DNA from: Cryobacterium sp. SO1
GTDB lineage: Bacteria > Actinomycetota > Actinomycetes > Actinomycetales > Microbacteriaceae
DNA length: 64,000 bases
Assembly (NCBI RefSeq): GCF_004210215.2
Contig: NZ_CP067394.1
Coordinates: 434,001 to 498,000 of the forward strand
Direction of reading: 5' to 3'
Shown: in pieces, positions 9,487-18,130 of the stretch
Position numbering within the stretch: position 1 is the stretch's first letter
Layout: the number at the start of each line of letters is the position of its first letter
The notes under the pieces: model-generated
What the model saw: only the letters and a program-made list of their open reading frames with translations
Database searches by the model: none
Told to the model about the DNA's origin: nothing
Program-made: the position numbers and the translations under genes

Positions 9487-10262
9487 TGGCCATGTCGCGC
9501 CCCCGCTTGGTCGCTTTCGACCTCGATGACACCCTGGCACCCTCGAAGTCACCGATGAACCCGCAAATGGCCGCACTGCTGGTGCGCCTGCTCGATGTGG
9601 CCCAGGTGTGCGTTATCTCCGGTGGACAGTTCTCCCAGTTCACCATGCAGGTCATCGACAAGCTCACCGATGTCGACGCCGCAGCGCTGACCCGCCTGCA
9701 TTTGATGCCTACCTGCGGTACCCAGTACTACCGCCACCAGAACGACGGCTGGGAGCAGATCTACGCGGAAAACCTCACAGACGACCAGAAACACCGTGCG
9801 CTGACCGCTGCGGAAAAGACCGCGCGGGCGCTCGGGTACTGGGAAAGCGACACCTGGGGCCCGATCCTTGAAGACCGCGGATCGCAGATCACCTTCTCAG
9901 CCCTCGGCCAGGCAGCCCCTGTGGCGGCCAAGACCCAGTGGGATGCTGACGGCACCAAGAAGACGGCTCTGCGCGAGGCCGTGCAGGCCCTGCTGCCCGA
10001 CCTCGAGGTACGCTCAGGGGGCTCCACCTCGGTGGACATCACTCGCCGCGGCATCGACAAGGCGTACGGCATGAACCGCCTCGCCGATCTCACCGGAATC
10101 CCGTTGGCCGACATGCTTTTCGTCGGAGACCGTCTCGACGAGAACGGCAACGACTATCCGGTCAAGGCCATGGGCGTCGACTGCGTCGCCGTGGAGGACT
10201 GGGAGGACACCGTCGCCTTTCTCGACAAGCTCATTCCGACGTTGGAGACCGTTTCCCCGTAG
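9486..10262 (+). CDS. HAD-superfamily (IIB) phosphatase, phosphomannomutase-like
   Basis: A 258-residue HAD protein. Motif I is FDLDDTLAPSKSP (residues ~9-21), motif II is ISGGQFSQF, and the late motif is DMLFVGDRLDENGNDYP with the Mg-binding Asp residues. The cap-domain segment GGSTSVDITRRGIDKAYGM resembles eukaryote-type phosphomannomutases more than sugar phosphatases. If so, it would make mannose-1-phosphate for GDP-mannose and feed gmd; this is inference. The ATG overlaps the dehydrogenase stop; a second ATG two codons later is possible. It converges with, and slightly overlaps, a small minus-strand ORF. Confidence 0.8.
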   Translation: MAMSRPRLVAFDLDDTLAPSKSPMNPQMAALLVRLLDVAQVCVISGGQFSQFTMQVIDKLTDVDAAALTRLHLMPTCGTQYYRHQNDGWEQIYAENLTDDQKHRALTAAEKTARALGYWESDTWGPILEDRGSQITFSALGQAAPVAAKTQWDADGTKKTALREAVQALLPDLEVRSGGSTSVDITRRGIDKAYGMNRLADLTGIPLADMLFVGDRLDENGNDYPVKAMGVDCVAVEDWEDTVAFLDKLIPTLETVSP

Positions 10263-10398
10263 CTTCGGACGGTGGCGGCGGGGCATCGTCTGAGCTGGCT
10301 GAAAGAAGATGATCGTCGATACGCGCGTACATCGCGGTGAGCGGCTGGTCGATCTCGCGTTGGAACCAGCGGCGCAGCTTGGAACGGGTAGCCGGCAT
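10231..10398 (-). CDS. Small hypothetical protein (55 aa)
   Basis: A short basic ORF reading MPATRSKLRRWFQREIDQPL near its start and a Pro/Ser-rich tail. AGAGGA sits about 9 nt before the ATG. Its last 32 nt overlap the end of the convergent HAD gene. No family is recognised. The first ~35 residues look like an amphipathic helical protein, but short ORFs in GC-rich DNA arise easily, so this is a tentative call. Confidence 0.4.
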   Translation of the reverse strand: MPATRSKLRRWFQREIDQPLTAMYARIDDHLLSASSDDAPPPPSEATGKRSPTSE

Positions 10399-10652
10399 GG
10401 GCACATCCTCTTCGGGGAGCATGTTTGCCACGCCGGCGGGTCCGGCGTGTGATCGCGGCCGGGTCAGGGATGCGAACGTTGGCCACCATACCCCGGCCAG
10501 GGCCCGGGGGCGATGCCCCGGCGGCCGTGACGATCTGCTCGACGGGTCTGGTTCTTTTCGGGCTCCGAACCGGGGCATCCCCCGTGGTGAGCGGTGACCG
10601 GTGCTGGCAGGCGTGGAGAGGGCGGTGCGGCGCACCCCCGGGTGGGGGCTCC
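10399..10652. other. Intergenic stretch with GC-rich hairpins
   Basis: No credible gene. One perfect hairpin (CACGCCGG, five-nt loop, CCGGCGTG at 10429-10449) and a second GC-rich inverted repeat near 10503-10525 are visible. They lie between the end of the minus-strand lipoprotein gene and the start of the small minus-strand ORF, so they could end lipoprotein transcripts. Confidence 0.4.
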
Positions 10653-11057
10653 TTACTGGCCGGCGAGACCATCCTGGATGCGCTGGGCCTGGTCGGGGCA
10701 GTCCTTGGCGGCCGACTGCTCGAGCACGTTGTGCGCGAGTTCTAGACGGGACTCCTCGGAGAGCCCTTCGGTGGCATAGCCGGAAAGCAGCTGATCGACG
10801 GCGGCATTGAGATCCAGGTCGGGACGCTCGGCCAGATTCGTGCAGACCAGCTGGCTGTACAGGCTCACCACGGTGGTGGTCTGCTTGGCGACCTCTTCGG
10901 GTTCGCTGAGCGCGCTTGGCGTTGGCGTTGGCGTGGCAGTCGTGGTTGCAACGGGTGTTCGGCCAGTTGTCGGCGCGGCCGAGGGAGTGCCGGCGACGGT
11001 GCAACCGGTGAGCAGGATGACGACGCAGAGAAGGATGGTGGAAGCTAGTGTGCGCAT
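10653..11057 (-). CDS. Putative lipoprotein
   Basis: A 134-residue exported lipoprotein. The signal peptide TLASTILLCVVILLTGC ends in a good lipobox (LTGC, Cys19), followed by a Thr/Pro-rich linker and an alpha-helical C-terminal domain with two Cys (VCTN, KDCP) that could form a disulfide outside the membrane. I do not know the family. TAGGCT lies exactly 6 nt before the ATG with no ribosome site, so the mRNA is probably leaderless. It diverges from the LCP gene. Confidence 0.75.
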   Translation of the reverse strand: MRTLASTILLCVVILLTGCTVAGTPSAAPTTGRTPVATTTATPTPTPSALSEPEEVAKQTTTVVSLYSQLVCTNLAERPDLDLNAAVDQLLSGYATEGLSEESRLELAHNVLEQSAAKDCPDQAQRIQDGLAGQ

Positions 11058-11222
11058 TGGCTGAGCCTAGTCAGCCCGGCTGGGAGCCGCGAATCGAGTG
11101 GGCACCGGGGGCAGGAGTGACCCCCCTTCGGGTGTCGGCACAATGGGGGACACTATCCGGGCCTGAACCGGCGGTCTATGGTGTGCGCACCGCAACTCCA
11201 CCGGTCCGCAGGAGGCAACCCG

Positions 11223-12266
11223 ATGCCCGAAGTGCAGAACGCGCCAACGCGCCGTCAGGCTCCGCCTGCTCCCGGCCGCCGGGCCTGGCGGATCGTCTTC
11301 GACGTGTTCAGCGTGTTCGCGGTGGTGGTGCTCGGGGGGGCCGCGGTCACGGTGTGGAACCTCTCTCAAAGCTTCGAGGCGGTGGAGAAGATCCCCGAGG
11401 CGTTCCCGGCCGATGAGTCGGTGCGGCCGCCGGTGGCGACCGGCGCGGCGGCCTCCGCGTTGAACTTTCTGCTGCTGGGCTCCGACAGTCGGGGCGCCAG
11501 CACCGGGTCGATCGCCAACCTCAGCGGGCAACGCTCCGACACCATCGTGATCGTGCACGTGCCGGCCGACCGCCAGACGCTGTCGGTGATGTCGATTCCC
11601 CGGGACAGCTGGTTGGAGGTGCCCGGCTTCGGTGAGGCGAAGATCAACGCGGCGCTGTCGTTCGGCGGGGTACCGCTAGCGGTGCAGACGGTGGAGGGGC
11701 TGCTGGGCTCGCGCATCGATCATGTGGCGGTGGTGGACTTCGCCGGGTTCGCCGCGCTGACAAATGCGCTCGGCGGCGTAGACATCGACAACCCCATCGC
11801 CTTCGATTCGTACCACCTGGCGGGGCACACGTTCCCGCAGGGGACGCAGCACCTCGACGGCACCGAGGCGCTGGCCTTCGCCCGGGAGCGCTACGCGTTC
11901 ACCGACGGGGACTTCCAGCGGGTGCGCAACCAGCAGCTGCTGATCCGCGCGCTGCTCAGCGGCCTGATGCAGAAGTCGGTGCTGGCGAGCCCGGCCACGA
12001 TGGGCGGGGTGGTGGAGGCGGTCAGCCCGAACCTGGCGATCGACGAGGAGCTCTCGGCCACCGACCTGGTGAGCCTGGGCGTGGAACTGCGTGAGGTGCG
12101 GGAGGGCGACGTGAGCTTCTTCACCATCCCCACAGCGGGCACCGGGACCTCCGCCGACGGGCAGTCGATCGTGAACCTCGATTGGGCGGCGCTGCCGGCT
12201 CTGCAGGAGGCTTACCGCTCCGATACCGTGGCGGCGCTGGTGAGGCCGCTGCAGGCCGCTGGGTGA
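11223..12266 (+). CDS. LytR-CpsA-Psr (LCP) family glycopolymer ligase
   Basis: A 347-residue membrane enzyme. A single N-terminal transmembrane helix (FDVFSVFAVVVLGGAAVTVW) is followed by an extracytoplasmic LCP domain. Family signatures are LNFLLLGSDSRG, QRSDTIVIVHV and SIPRDSWLEVPGFGEAKINAAL, which carry the Arg and Asp residues that bind pyrophosphate lipid. Later come GGVDIDNPIAF and LDGTEALAFARERY. Known members move polymers from undecaprenyl-PP onto peptidoglycan, which fits the adjacent polysaccharide locus. The ATG has AGGAGG at ideal distance. The VanZ-like gene converges only 3 nt after the stop. Confidence 0.93.
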   Translation: MPEVQNAPTRRQAPPAPGRRAWRIVFDVFSVFAVVVLGGAAVTVWNLSQSFEAVEKIPEAFPADESVRPPVATGAAASALNFLLLGSDSRGASTGSIANLSGQRSDTIVIVHVPADRQTLSVMSIPRDSWLEVPGFGEAKINAALSFGGVPLAVQTVEGLLGSRIDHVAVVDFAGFAALTNALGGVDIDNPIAFDSYHLAGHTFPQGTQHLDGTEALAFARERYAFTDGDFQRVRNQQLLIRALLSGLMQKSVLASPATMGGVVEAVSPNLAIDEELSATDLVSLGVELREVREGDVSFFTIPTAGTGTSADGQSIVNLDWAALPALQEAYRSDTVAALVRPLQAAG

Positions 12267-12269
12267 GCG

Positions 12270-12740
12270 TCAGTTCAGCTGACTGGGACGGCCGGGGGAG
12301 CGGGCGGTGACGGTGGCGAGCAGGGCCAAGGCCAGCAGGGCGCCGAGGGCCGCGCCGGCGCTGTTGGCGAGAACGTCGATACTGGTGGCATAGCGGGCCG
12401 GCAGGAAGACCAATTGGCCGAGCTCGATGAGGCTGCTGGCGGTGAAACCGGCCAGGATCGCCAGCCACCAGCGCGCCGAGCCCAGCAGAACCACGCCCAG
12501 CAGCCCCACGGGTAGGAACAGGGCGAAGTTCGCGGTGAATTCGACCAGGGTGTAATTCAGCCAGTGAGGCACGCCGTGAGCGTGGAGGCGGGCCAGCACC
12601 GTCACGATGGTGCCGTGCGCGCCGCGGTCCACCGGGGTGGGCCAGAACGCGATCAGCGTGAGCGTGAGCAGGTACGTGGCGGCCAGCCAGCGGGCCGCCG
12701 TGCGCAGAGTGGCGTGGCGGCGTTGTGCCAGAGCGTTCAC
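12270..12740 (-). CDS. VanZ-like membrane protein
   Basis: A 156-residue protein with four predicted membrane helices (WLAATYLLTLTLIAFWP; FTANFALFLPVGLLGVVLL; WLAILAGFTASSLIELGQLV; DVLANSAGAALGALLALALL). The layout, with the FxxPxG segment and the LIELxQ motif in helix 3, is that of VanZ family proteins; one member gives low-level teicoplanin resistance, but most are uncharacterised. The GTG start follows GGGAGG. It lies 119 nt downstream of the exporter gene on the same strand. Confidence 0.82.
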   Translation of the reverse strand: MNALAQRRHATLRTAARWLAATYLLTLTLIAFWPTPVDRGAHGTIVTVLARLHAHGVPHWLNYTLVEFTANFALFLPVGLLGVVLLGSARWWLAILAGFTASSLIELGQLVFLPARYATSIDVLANSAGAALGALLALALLATVTARSPGRPSQLN

Positions 12741-12859
12741 GTGACCTCCCACGGGCAGCGGGCAACGGCCTCCGGCAGGGTGCATCGCGGGAGGACATCA
12801 CCGTCAACGGACCAAGCTCCAAGCGTAACGAGCCCCGGCTGGGAGCAACAGGTGCGCGC

Positions 12860-14341
12860 TCAGCGCCCGCCGGGACCCTCGACGCGCTTGGGCAGCAGGA
12901 ACACCAGCAGCAGGGCCACCACGCTCAGTGCGGCGCTGACCGCCATGGCCAGGGTGGCGCTGTCGGTGAAGCCGGTGGCAACGGCATCCGGGCCGGGGCC
13001 GGCCACCACCAGGGTGCCGAAGAAGACGCTGCCCACCACGGCGATACCCGCGGCGCTGCCCACCCGCTGCATCACGCCGACAACACCGCTGGCCGCCCCG
13101 GCCTCGGTAGAGTCGACGGTGGCGACGATGAACGACACGTTCGGGGCGATGAAGCAGCCGCTCCCGAGGCCCGCGATGAATAGCGGCGGCAGCAGGATCC
13201 AGTTCGTGAGGTTGGCCGGCTCGGTGACGAGCAGCACCAGCCAGATCCAGACCAGGCCGATGGTGACCAGGCCCACACCGGCGACGAGCACGGTGCGACC
13301 CAGGTGCTGGGTGAGCCGGTTGCTCTGCGACGATGCGACGATCGAGCCGATCGCGAACGGGATGGACACCAGGCCGGACTCCAGCGCGGTGTGGCCGAGG
13401 CCCGCCTGCCAGAGGATCGAGATGGTAAAGAAGATGCTGGTGAAGGCCGCGAAGTACACCAGGGCCAGAATCACACCGCCGGTGAACGCAGGGTGCGAGA
13501 ACAGGTGCGGCGGCACGAGCGGGCTCTGCCCGCGCTTGCTCACTCGCACCTCCCAGGCGCCGAACGCCACGATGAGCAGGGCGCCGGCGGCGAGCACCAG
13601 GTAAGTCCAGAGCGGCCAGCCGCGGTCCTGGCCTTCGATCAGCGGCACCAGCAACGCCACCAGGCCGGCCGACACGAGCAGCAGACCCACCCAGTCGATG
13701 CGGGATGCCTGCGCGCCCGTGGTGGCCTTGGTGCCGGTGCCTGAGGGCAGCAGTACCGCCGCGGCGATGAGGGCGGCCACGCCGATCGGCAGGTTCACCC
13801 AGAACACCAAGCGCCAGCCGTTCTCCACGCCGAAGGCCTCGATGATCAGGCCGCCCACGATGGGGCCGAGTGCCGTGGATACGCCGATGACCGACCCCAT
13901 GATGGCGAACGCCTTGCCGCGGAAACGCGGCGGGAACATCAGTTGGATGACGGCGGTCACGGCCGGGACGAAGATGCCGCCGGCCAGGCCCTGCAGCACC
14001 CGGGCCACGATGAGCTGGAGTTGGTTCTGCGCCAGGCCGCAGGCCAGGCTCGCTACGGTGAAGAGCGCCAGCCCGGTGAAGAACACCCACTTGTGACCGA
14101 TCCGGTCGCCGATGCGACCGGCCGGGATGAGCGCGAGGCCGAACGCGAGGGCGTAGCCGGAGATGATCCACGACAGCGTCGCCTCCGAGGCGTTCAGGCT
14201 GGTCTGGATGCTCGGCAACGCGACGTTCACGATCGTGGTGTCCAGCAGCGCCATGAACATCCCCGCGAGCAGCACGATGAGGGCCTGCCAGGCTCGGCGG
14301 GTGACCACCGGGGCCGAGGCGGTGCTGGGGGAGTCAGTCAT
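12860..14341 (-). CDS. MFS drug transporter, DHA2 (14-helix) family
   Basis: A 493-residue major facilitator of the EmrB/QacA type. The first helix holds the diagnostic LLAGMFMALLDTTIVNVALPSI (family motif D1). AGRIGDRIGHK, in the loop after helix 2, is MFS motif A. About 14 hydrophobic segments follow. It should export lipophilic or cationic compounds by proton antiport; the substrate is unknown. The ATG is placed upstream of TDSPSTASAPVVTRRAW. A longer in-frame reading runs back through the tRNA-Pro gene and is spurious. No regulator gene is adjacent. Confidence 0.9.
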   Translation of the reverse strand: MTDSPSTASAPVVTRRAWQALIVLLAGMFMALLDTTIVNVALPSIQTSLNASEATLSWIISGYALAFGLALIPAGRIGDRIGHKWVFFTGLALFTVASLACGLAQNQLQLIVARVLQGLAGGIFVPAVTAVIQLMFPPRFRGKAFAIMGSVIGVSTALGPIVGGLIIEAFGVENGWRLVFWVNLPIGVAALIAAAVLLPSGTGTKATTGAQASRIDWVGLLLVSAGLVALLVPLIEGQDRGWPLWTYLVLAAGALLIVAFGAWEVRVSKRGQSPLVPPHLFSHPAFTGGVILALVYFAAFTSIFFTISILWQAGLGHTALESGLVSIPFAIGSIVASSQSNRLTQHLGRTVLVAGVGLVTIGLVWIWLVLLVTEPANLTNWILLPPLFIAGLGSGCFIAPNVSFIVATVDSTEAGAASGVVGVMQRVGSAAGIAVVGSVFFGTLVVAGPGPDAVATGFTDSATLAMAVSAALSVVALLLVFLLPKRVEGPGGR

Positions 14342-14370
14342 GGCGGGCCTTTCCGGGCGCAAAGGAACAG

Positions 14371-14401
14371 AAAAACCCCCACTCGCAACGAGTGGGGGTT
14401 T
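14371..14401 (-). terminator. Rho-independent terminator of tRNA-Pro
   Basis: On the minus strand AACCCCCACTCG, a short TTG loop and CGAGTGGGGGTT make a near-perfect 12-bp stem followed by a T-run. It lies 8 nt beyond the tRNA 3' end and before the exporter gene. Confidence 0.85.
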
Positions 14402-14408
14402 GTTTCTG

Positions 14409-14482
14409 TCGGGGTAACAGGATTTGAACCTGCGACCTCGTCGTCCCGAACGACGCGCGCTACCAAGCTGCGCCATACCCCG
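14409..14482 (-). tRNA. tRNA-Pro (CGG anticodon)
   Basis: On the minus strand the 74-nt sequence folds as a cloverleaf. The acceptor pairs CGGGGTA with TACCCCG and discriminator A. The D-arm is GCGCAGCTTGGTAGCGC. The anticodon loop is TTCGGGA, giving anticodon CGG (Pro). The T-loop is GGTTCAAATCC. CCA is not encoded. Confidence 0.95.
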
Positions 14483-14557
14483 ATGGCCCTGTGGACCTCG
14501 ACAAGTATAACCCCATCGGGTCCCGGGGTTTCGACACGCTCGACCGACGAACAGCCG

Positions 14558-17086
14558 TTACGGGATCTTGCCGACGACCACGGTCACGGTACCGCCCGGG
14601 ATGACCGGACTGCCCGCGGCGGGGGCCTGGGACAGCACCTTGCCGTTCTGGCCCGGGTCGGTCACCGGCTGCTCACTGGTCACCACGCCGAAACCGCTGA
14701 GCGTGCCCTTGGCCTGGTCGAGCGTCTGCCCGACCACGTTGGGCAGCAGGATCTGCGACCCGTTGCTGGAGTACACCGTCACGGTGGCGCCGGTGCTGGT
14801 GGTTGCGCCGCCGGCGGGGTCGCTGCGCGCCACGGTGCCGGCGGGCAGCTCGGAGTCGGTCTGCCCGCCGTCGAGGAAGCCGAAGCCGGCGCCCTCGATG
14901 GTGCTGCGGGCCTGATCCACGCTCTGGCCGCGCACGTCGGGCACGGTGACCTGCACACCGCGGATGAGGTTGTTCGCGGCCTCGTCGAACTCTTCGCCGC
15001 CGTACTTGGCGTTGGCGACGCTCATGATGTCGGGCCACATCCGGTGCCGGGCCGTGGCGGCGGACCCGCTGTCGAACCTGACGCTCCGCTGGTTGGTGTC
15101 GAACCCGGTGACGCTCACCACTCCCACGACGGTGGCGACCTCGGTGGTCGCGCCACTCATCCAGGTGTCCTTGCTGCCGTCGGTGGTACCGGTCTTACCG
15201 ATCATGTCCAGCCGCGGCGACGTGTTGCGGTTCGACTCCCCGGCGGAACCCTGGGTCATCACCCGCTCCATGGCGTATGCCATGCCGGCGGCCACTTCGG
15301 GCTTCACGGACTCCGTGCAAGTGGACACCGGCGCGGGAATCTCCACGCCGTCCGCACCGATGATGCGGTCGATCACGATGGGGGAGCAGGTGGTGCCCTG
15401 GTTGGCGATGCCGGCGAAGGCCACCGCCATGCTCAGCGGGGCGACCTCGTTGGTGCCGAGCACCGAGGAGGCGCCCTTCTGCAGCGGGTCGCCGTCCGCC
15501 CGGTGCACCCCGAACGACGTGGCGGTGTCGCGGATCTTGCAGAGGTCAAGCCGCTTGGCCATGCCGAGGAAGCCGGTGTTGATCGAGTCGATCGTCGATT
15601 CCAGCGCCGAGTAGTTGCGGCCGGACTCGTTGGAGTCGTTCCGCGGGTTGTAGCCGGGGAAGCTCTGGGCGCCGTCGCAGTAGTCCTGGAAGGTGCCCCA
15701 ATTGGCCTTGCGAGCGGAGTCGACCCGCTCGCCCAGCGGGTGGCCCTCCTTGAGCCATTCGGCCAGGGTGAACACCTTGTAGGTCGAGCCGGGCTGGAAG
15801 CCCCGCGAACCGCCCTGGGTGAAGTCAGTGTTGTAGTTGATTCCGGTGTACTCCGGGCCGGGAGCGACCTCTTCCTGGGTGTACTTCTTGTTCTGCGCCA
15901 TGGTGAGCACCCGGCCGGTGCCCACCTCCACGCTGGTGGCCACGGCGCCCACGTCCCATCCGTCGAAGGTCATCGGCACGTTCTCGGCGATGGTCGCCTC
16001 GCTTGCCATCTGCAGTTCGATGTCGAGGGTGGTGTAGATCTGGTAGCCGCCGCGACGGAAGTTGGTGATGCGGCTGTCTTCATTTTCGCCGAAGGTGGGG
16101 TCGGTCTTGAGCTGGTAGGTGACGTAATCGCAGAAGTACGCGGCGCCGCCGGCGGTCTGGCAGCCGGTGCTGGGCTCGGTGAGAGCCGGTTCGATCGGGC
16201 TGGCGACGGCGGCGTCGTAGTCGGCCTGGTTGATTTTCTGGTGCTTGAGCATCTCGCGCAGGATGTAGTCGCGGCGGTCCTTGTTGGCGGCGTACCCGTT
16301 CGCGGCGCCGTTGGTTTCGCTTTCGGGCTCGTCCAAGCGGAACTTCTCCGGGTTGTTCACGATCGCGACCAGACTGGCCGCCTGCGGCAGGCTGAGGGTG
16401 GCGGCGCTGGCGGAGAAGTAGTACTCGGCCGCGGCCTGGATGCCATAGACGGTGCCGCCGAAGCCGGTGATGTTGAGGTAGCCCTGCAGGATCTCGTCCT
16501 TGCTGTACTCCTTCTCCACCCCGATGGCCAGCCGCATCTCCTTCAGCTTGCGTTCTTCGGTGGGGTCGGTGGCTTCCTCGAAGCAGGCCTGAAGTTCGTC
16601 CGGATCGGGCATGACCTCGCACTTCTGCACGAGCACGTTCTTGACGTACTGCTGGGTCACCGATGACCCACCCGAGGTGGGCCCGCCGGTGAACTTGGCC
16701 AGCGCCGCGCGCAGGGTGCCCTGCAGGTCCACGCCGCCGTGCTGACGGAACCGGGGGTCCTCACCGGCGACGACGGCATCCTGCACAAAGAGGTTCATGG
16801 CCTCGAGCGGGACTTCGACCCGGTTCTGGTCGTAGAACGACGCGAGCTCGTAGGGCGCACCGTTGCCGTCGATGGCGTAGATGGTGCTCACCTGGGACAG
16901 CTGGTCGATCTTCAGGTAATTCGGCAGGTTCTCGAAGGCGTTGATCGTGGTGCTGGTGGCCAAACTCGAGATCGCGAGGGCCGGCGTGATCCCGACAGCG
17001 ATTAGCACGCCGGCGACGGCGCTCATGGCCACGAATCCGACGAGTCCCCCAACGACGCCGGAAAAAGTTCTTTTGTTTTCCCCCAT
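14558..17086 (-). CDS. Bifunctional class A PBP with PASTA domains (PonA2-like)
   Basis: An 842-residue membrane enzyme that polymerises and cross-links peptidoglycan. After one N-terminal helix comes the glycosyltransferase domain (EDPRFRQHGG, Glu109; GGSSVTQQYVKN). The transpeptidase domain follows with the STYK motif (Ser434, Lys437), SIN and KTGT (Lys631). Two PASTA repeats end the protein (~690-842). The protein is a close paralogue of the other PBP here. A TAAGCT box is 7 nt from the ATG, so its mRNA may be leaderless. The neighbouring metallophosphoesterase mirrors the ponA2 neighbourhood of Mycobacterium. Confidence 0.94.
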   Translation of the reverse strand: MGENKRTFSGVVGGLVGFVAMSAVAGVLIAVGITPALAISSLATSTTINAFENLPNYLKIDQLSQVSTIYAIDGNGAPYELASFYDQNRVEVPLEAMNLFVQDAVVAGEDPRFRQHGGVDLQGTLRAALAKFTGGPTSGGSSVTQQYVKNVLVQKCEVMPDPDELQACFEEATDPTEERKLKEMRLAIGVEKEYSKDEILQGYLNITGFGGTVYGIQAAAEYYFSASAATLSLPQAASLVAIVNNPEKFRLDEPESETNGAANGYAANKDRRDYILREMLKHQKINQADYDAAVASPIEPALTEPSTGCQTAGGAAYFCDYVTYQLKTDPTFGENEDSRITNFRRGGYQIYTTLDIELQMASEATIAENVPMTFDGWDVGAVATSVEVGTGRVLTMAQNKKYTQEEVAPGPEYTGINYNTDFTQGGSRGFQPGSTYKVFTLAEWLKEGHPLGERVDSARKANWGTFQDYCDGAQSFPGYNPRNDSNESGRNYSALESTIDSINTGFLGMAKRLDLCKIRDTATSFGVHRADGDPLQKGASSVLGTNEVAPLSMAVAFAGIANQGTTCSPIVIDRIIGADGVEIPAPVSTCTESVKPEVAAGMAYAMERVMTQGSAGESNRNTSPRLDMIGKTGTTDGSKDTWMSGATTEVATVVGVVSVTGFDTNQRSVRFDSGSAATARHRMWPDIMSVANAKYGGEEFDEAANNLIRGVQVTVPDVRGQSVDQARSTIEGAGFGFLDGGQTDSELPAGTVARSDPAGGATTSTGATVTVYSSNGSQILLPNVVGQTLDQAKGTLSGFGVVTSEQPVTDPGQNGKVLSQAPAAGSPVIPGGTVTVVVGKIP

Positions 17087-17161
17087 AAGCGTGAGCTTAG
17101 AGGATCAAGGGTGGGGGAAAGCGGTGGTGGTCACCCCAGGACGAGGGGTCCCGGGGGGCGG

Positions 17162-18130
17162 CTAGGCGGCGGTGAGGGTCAGCAGCGTCGCCTCGGGCGG
17201 GCAGGCGAACCGCACCGGAGCGTAGATGGATGTGCCCAGTCCCGCGGAGACATTGAGGTATGAGGTGCGCAGCCCCACGCTCCAGAGGCTGAGGCCCTTC
17301 ACCTGTCGGCGGGGAAGGTCACAATTGGTTACCAATGCGCCGAACTTGGGCACGCAGACCTGGCCGCCGTGGGTGTGGCCGGCCAGGATCAGCTGGGCGC
17401 CGTGGTTCACGAACGAGTTGAGCACCCGTTGGTAGGGCGCGTGCACGACGCCCACGGTGAGCGTGGAGCGCGGGCCGGTCGGTTCTTCGGGGTCCGGCCA
17501 GGTCTCCTCGGTGAGCGGGTCGTTGCCGCGCATCTCGTCGATGGCGCCGGTGATCAGGTCCAGCCGGTCGCGGCGGATGTGCGGATCGTCGACCCCGAAC
17601 ATCTCCAAGTGGGTGCCGTTGATGTCCAGCGCCTCGGCGGAGTTGTTCAGGTCGGTCCAGCCGAGGTCGGCGAACACCCGGTGCAGGTCGTCGGTGTCGA
17701 GCTCTGCGTGCCGGGTGCGCAGCGTCGACGGGCCGCCGAAGTACTTCAACGGGTTCTTCGGCTGTGGGCCGAAGAAGTCGTTCGAGCCGTTCACGAAGAT
17801 GCCTGGGATGCCCGTGAACGGTTCGAGGGCGTACTCCACACCCGCGATGCCGTCTTCGTGACCCAGGTTGTCGCCGGTGTTCACGACCAGGTCGGGCTTC
17901 AACGCGGCCAGGCCGCGCACCCAGTCCTGTTTGTCGCGCTGCCACGGAGCCATGTGCAGGTCGGACAGGTGCAGCACCTTGATCGGGTCGGAGCCCGGCG
18001 CGAGCACCGGAACGGTGACCTCACGCAGGGTGAACCGGCGGCGCTCAATGAGCGAGCCCCAGGCGAAAGCGGCCAGCCCGGCCGCCGCTACGGCTGAAGC
18101 CGAGGCGACGACGGCGCGTGCGGTGCTCAA
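17162..18130 (-). CDS. Metallophosphoesterase, membrane-anchored
   Basis: A 322-residue calcineurin-type phosphoesterase with an N-terminal helix (AVVASASAVAAAGLAAFAW) that tethers it to the membrane. Metal-binding motifs are VLHLSDLHMAPW (DxH), LVVNTGDNLG (GD), FVNGSNDFFG (replacing GNHD) and ILAGHTHGGQ (GHxH). The TTG start overlaps the PBP stop (TTGA), so translation is coupled to the second PBP; an internal later start cannot be excluded. Homologues sit next to ponA2 in many actinobacteria, and a role in cell-wall lipid or phosphoester processing is plausible, but the substrate is unknown. Confidence 0.87.
   Translation of the reverse strand: MSTARAVVASASAVAAAGLAAFAWGSLIERRRFTLREVTVPVLAPGSDPIKVLHLSDLHMAPWQRDKQDWVRGLAALKPDLVVNTGDNLGHEDGIAGVEYALEPFTGIPGIFVNGSNDFFGPQPKNPLKYFGGPSTLRTRHAELDTDDLHRVFADLGWTDLNNSAEALDINGTHLEMFGVDDPHIRRDRLDLITGAIDEMRGNDPLTEETWPDPEEPTGPRSTLTVGVVHAPYQRVLNSFVNHGAQLILAGHTHGGQVCVPKFGALVTNCDLPRRQVKGLSLWSVGLRTSYLNVSAGLGTSIYAPVRFACPPEATLLTLTAA

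Noticed and set aside
12804..14171. 455-codon minus-strand ORF overlapping the exporter in another frame
   Set aside because: His/Arg/Gly-rich, with no conserved motif. The exporter frame has all MFS signatures.
13943..16666. A 907-codon plus-strand open frame
   Set aside because: It is antisense to the exporter, tRNA-Pro and the first PASTA PBP. Its translation through the tRNA gives the familiar GFEPATSS-type artefact. No start context.
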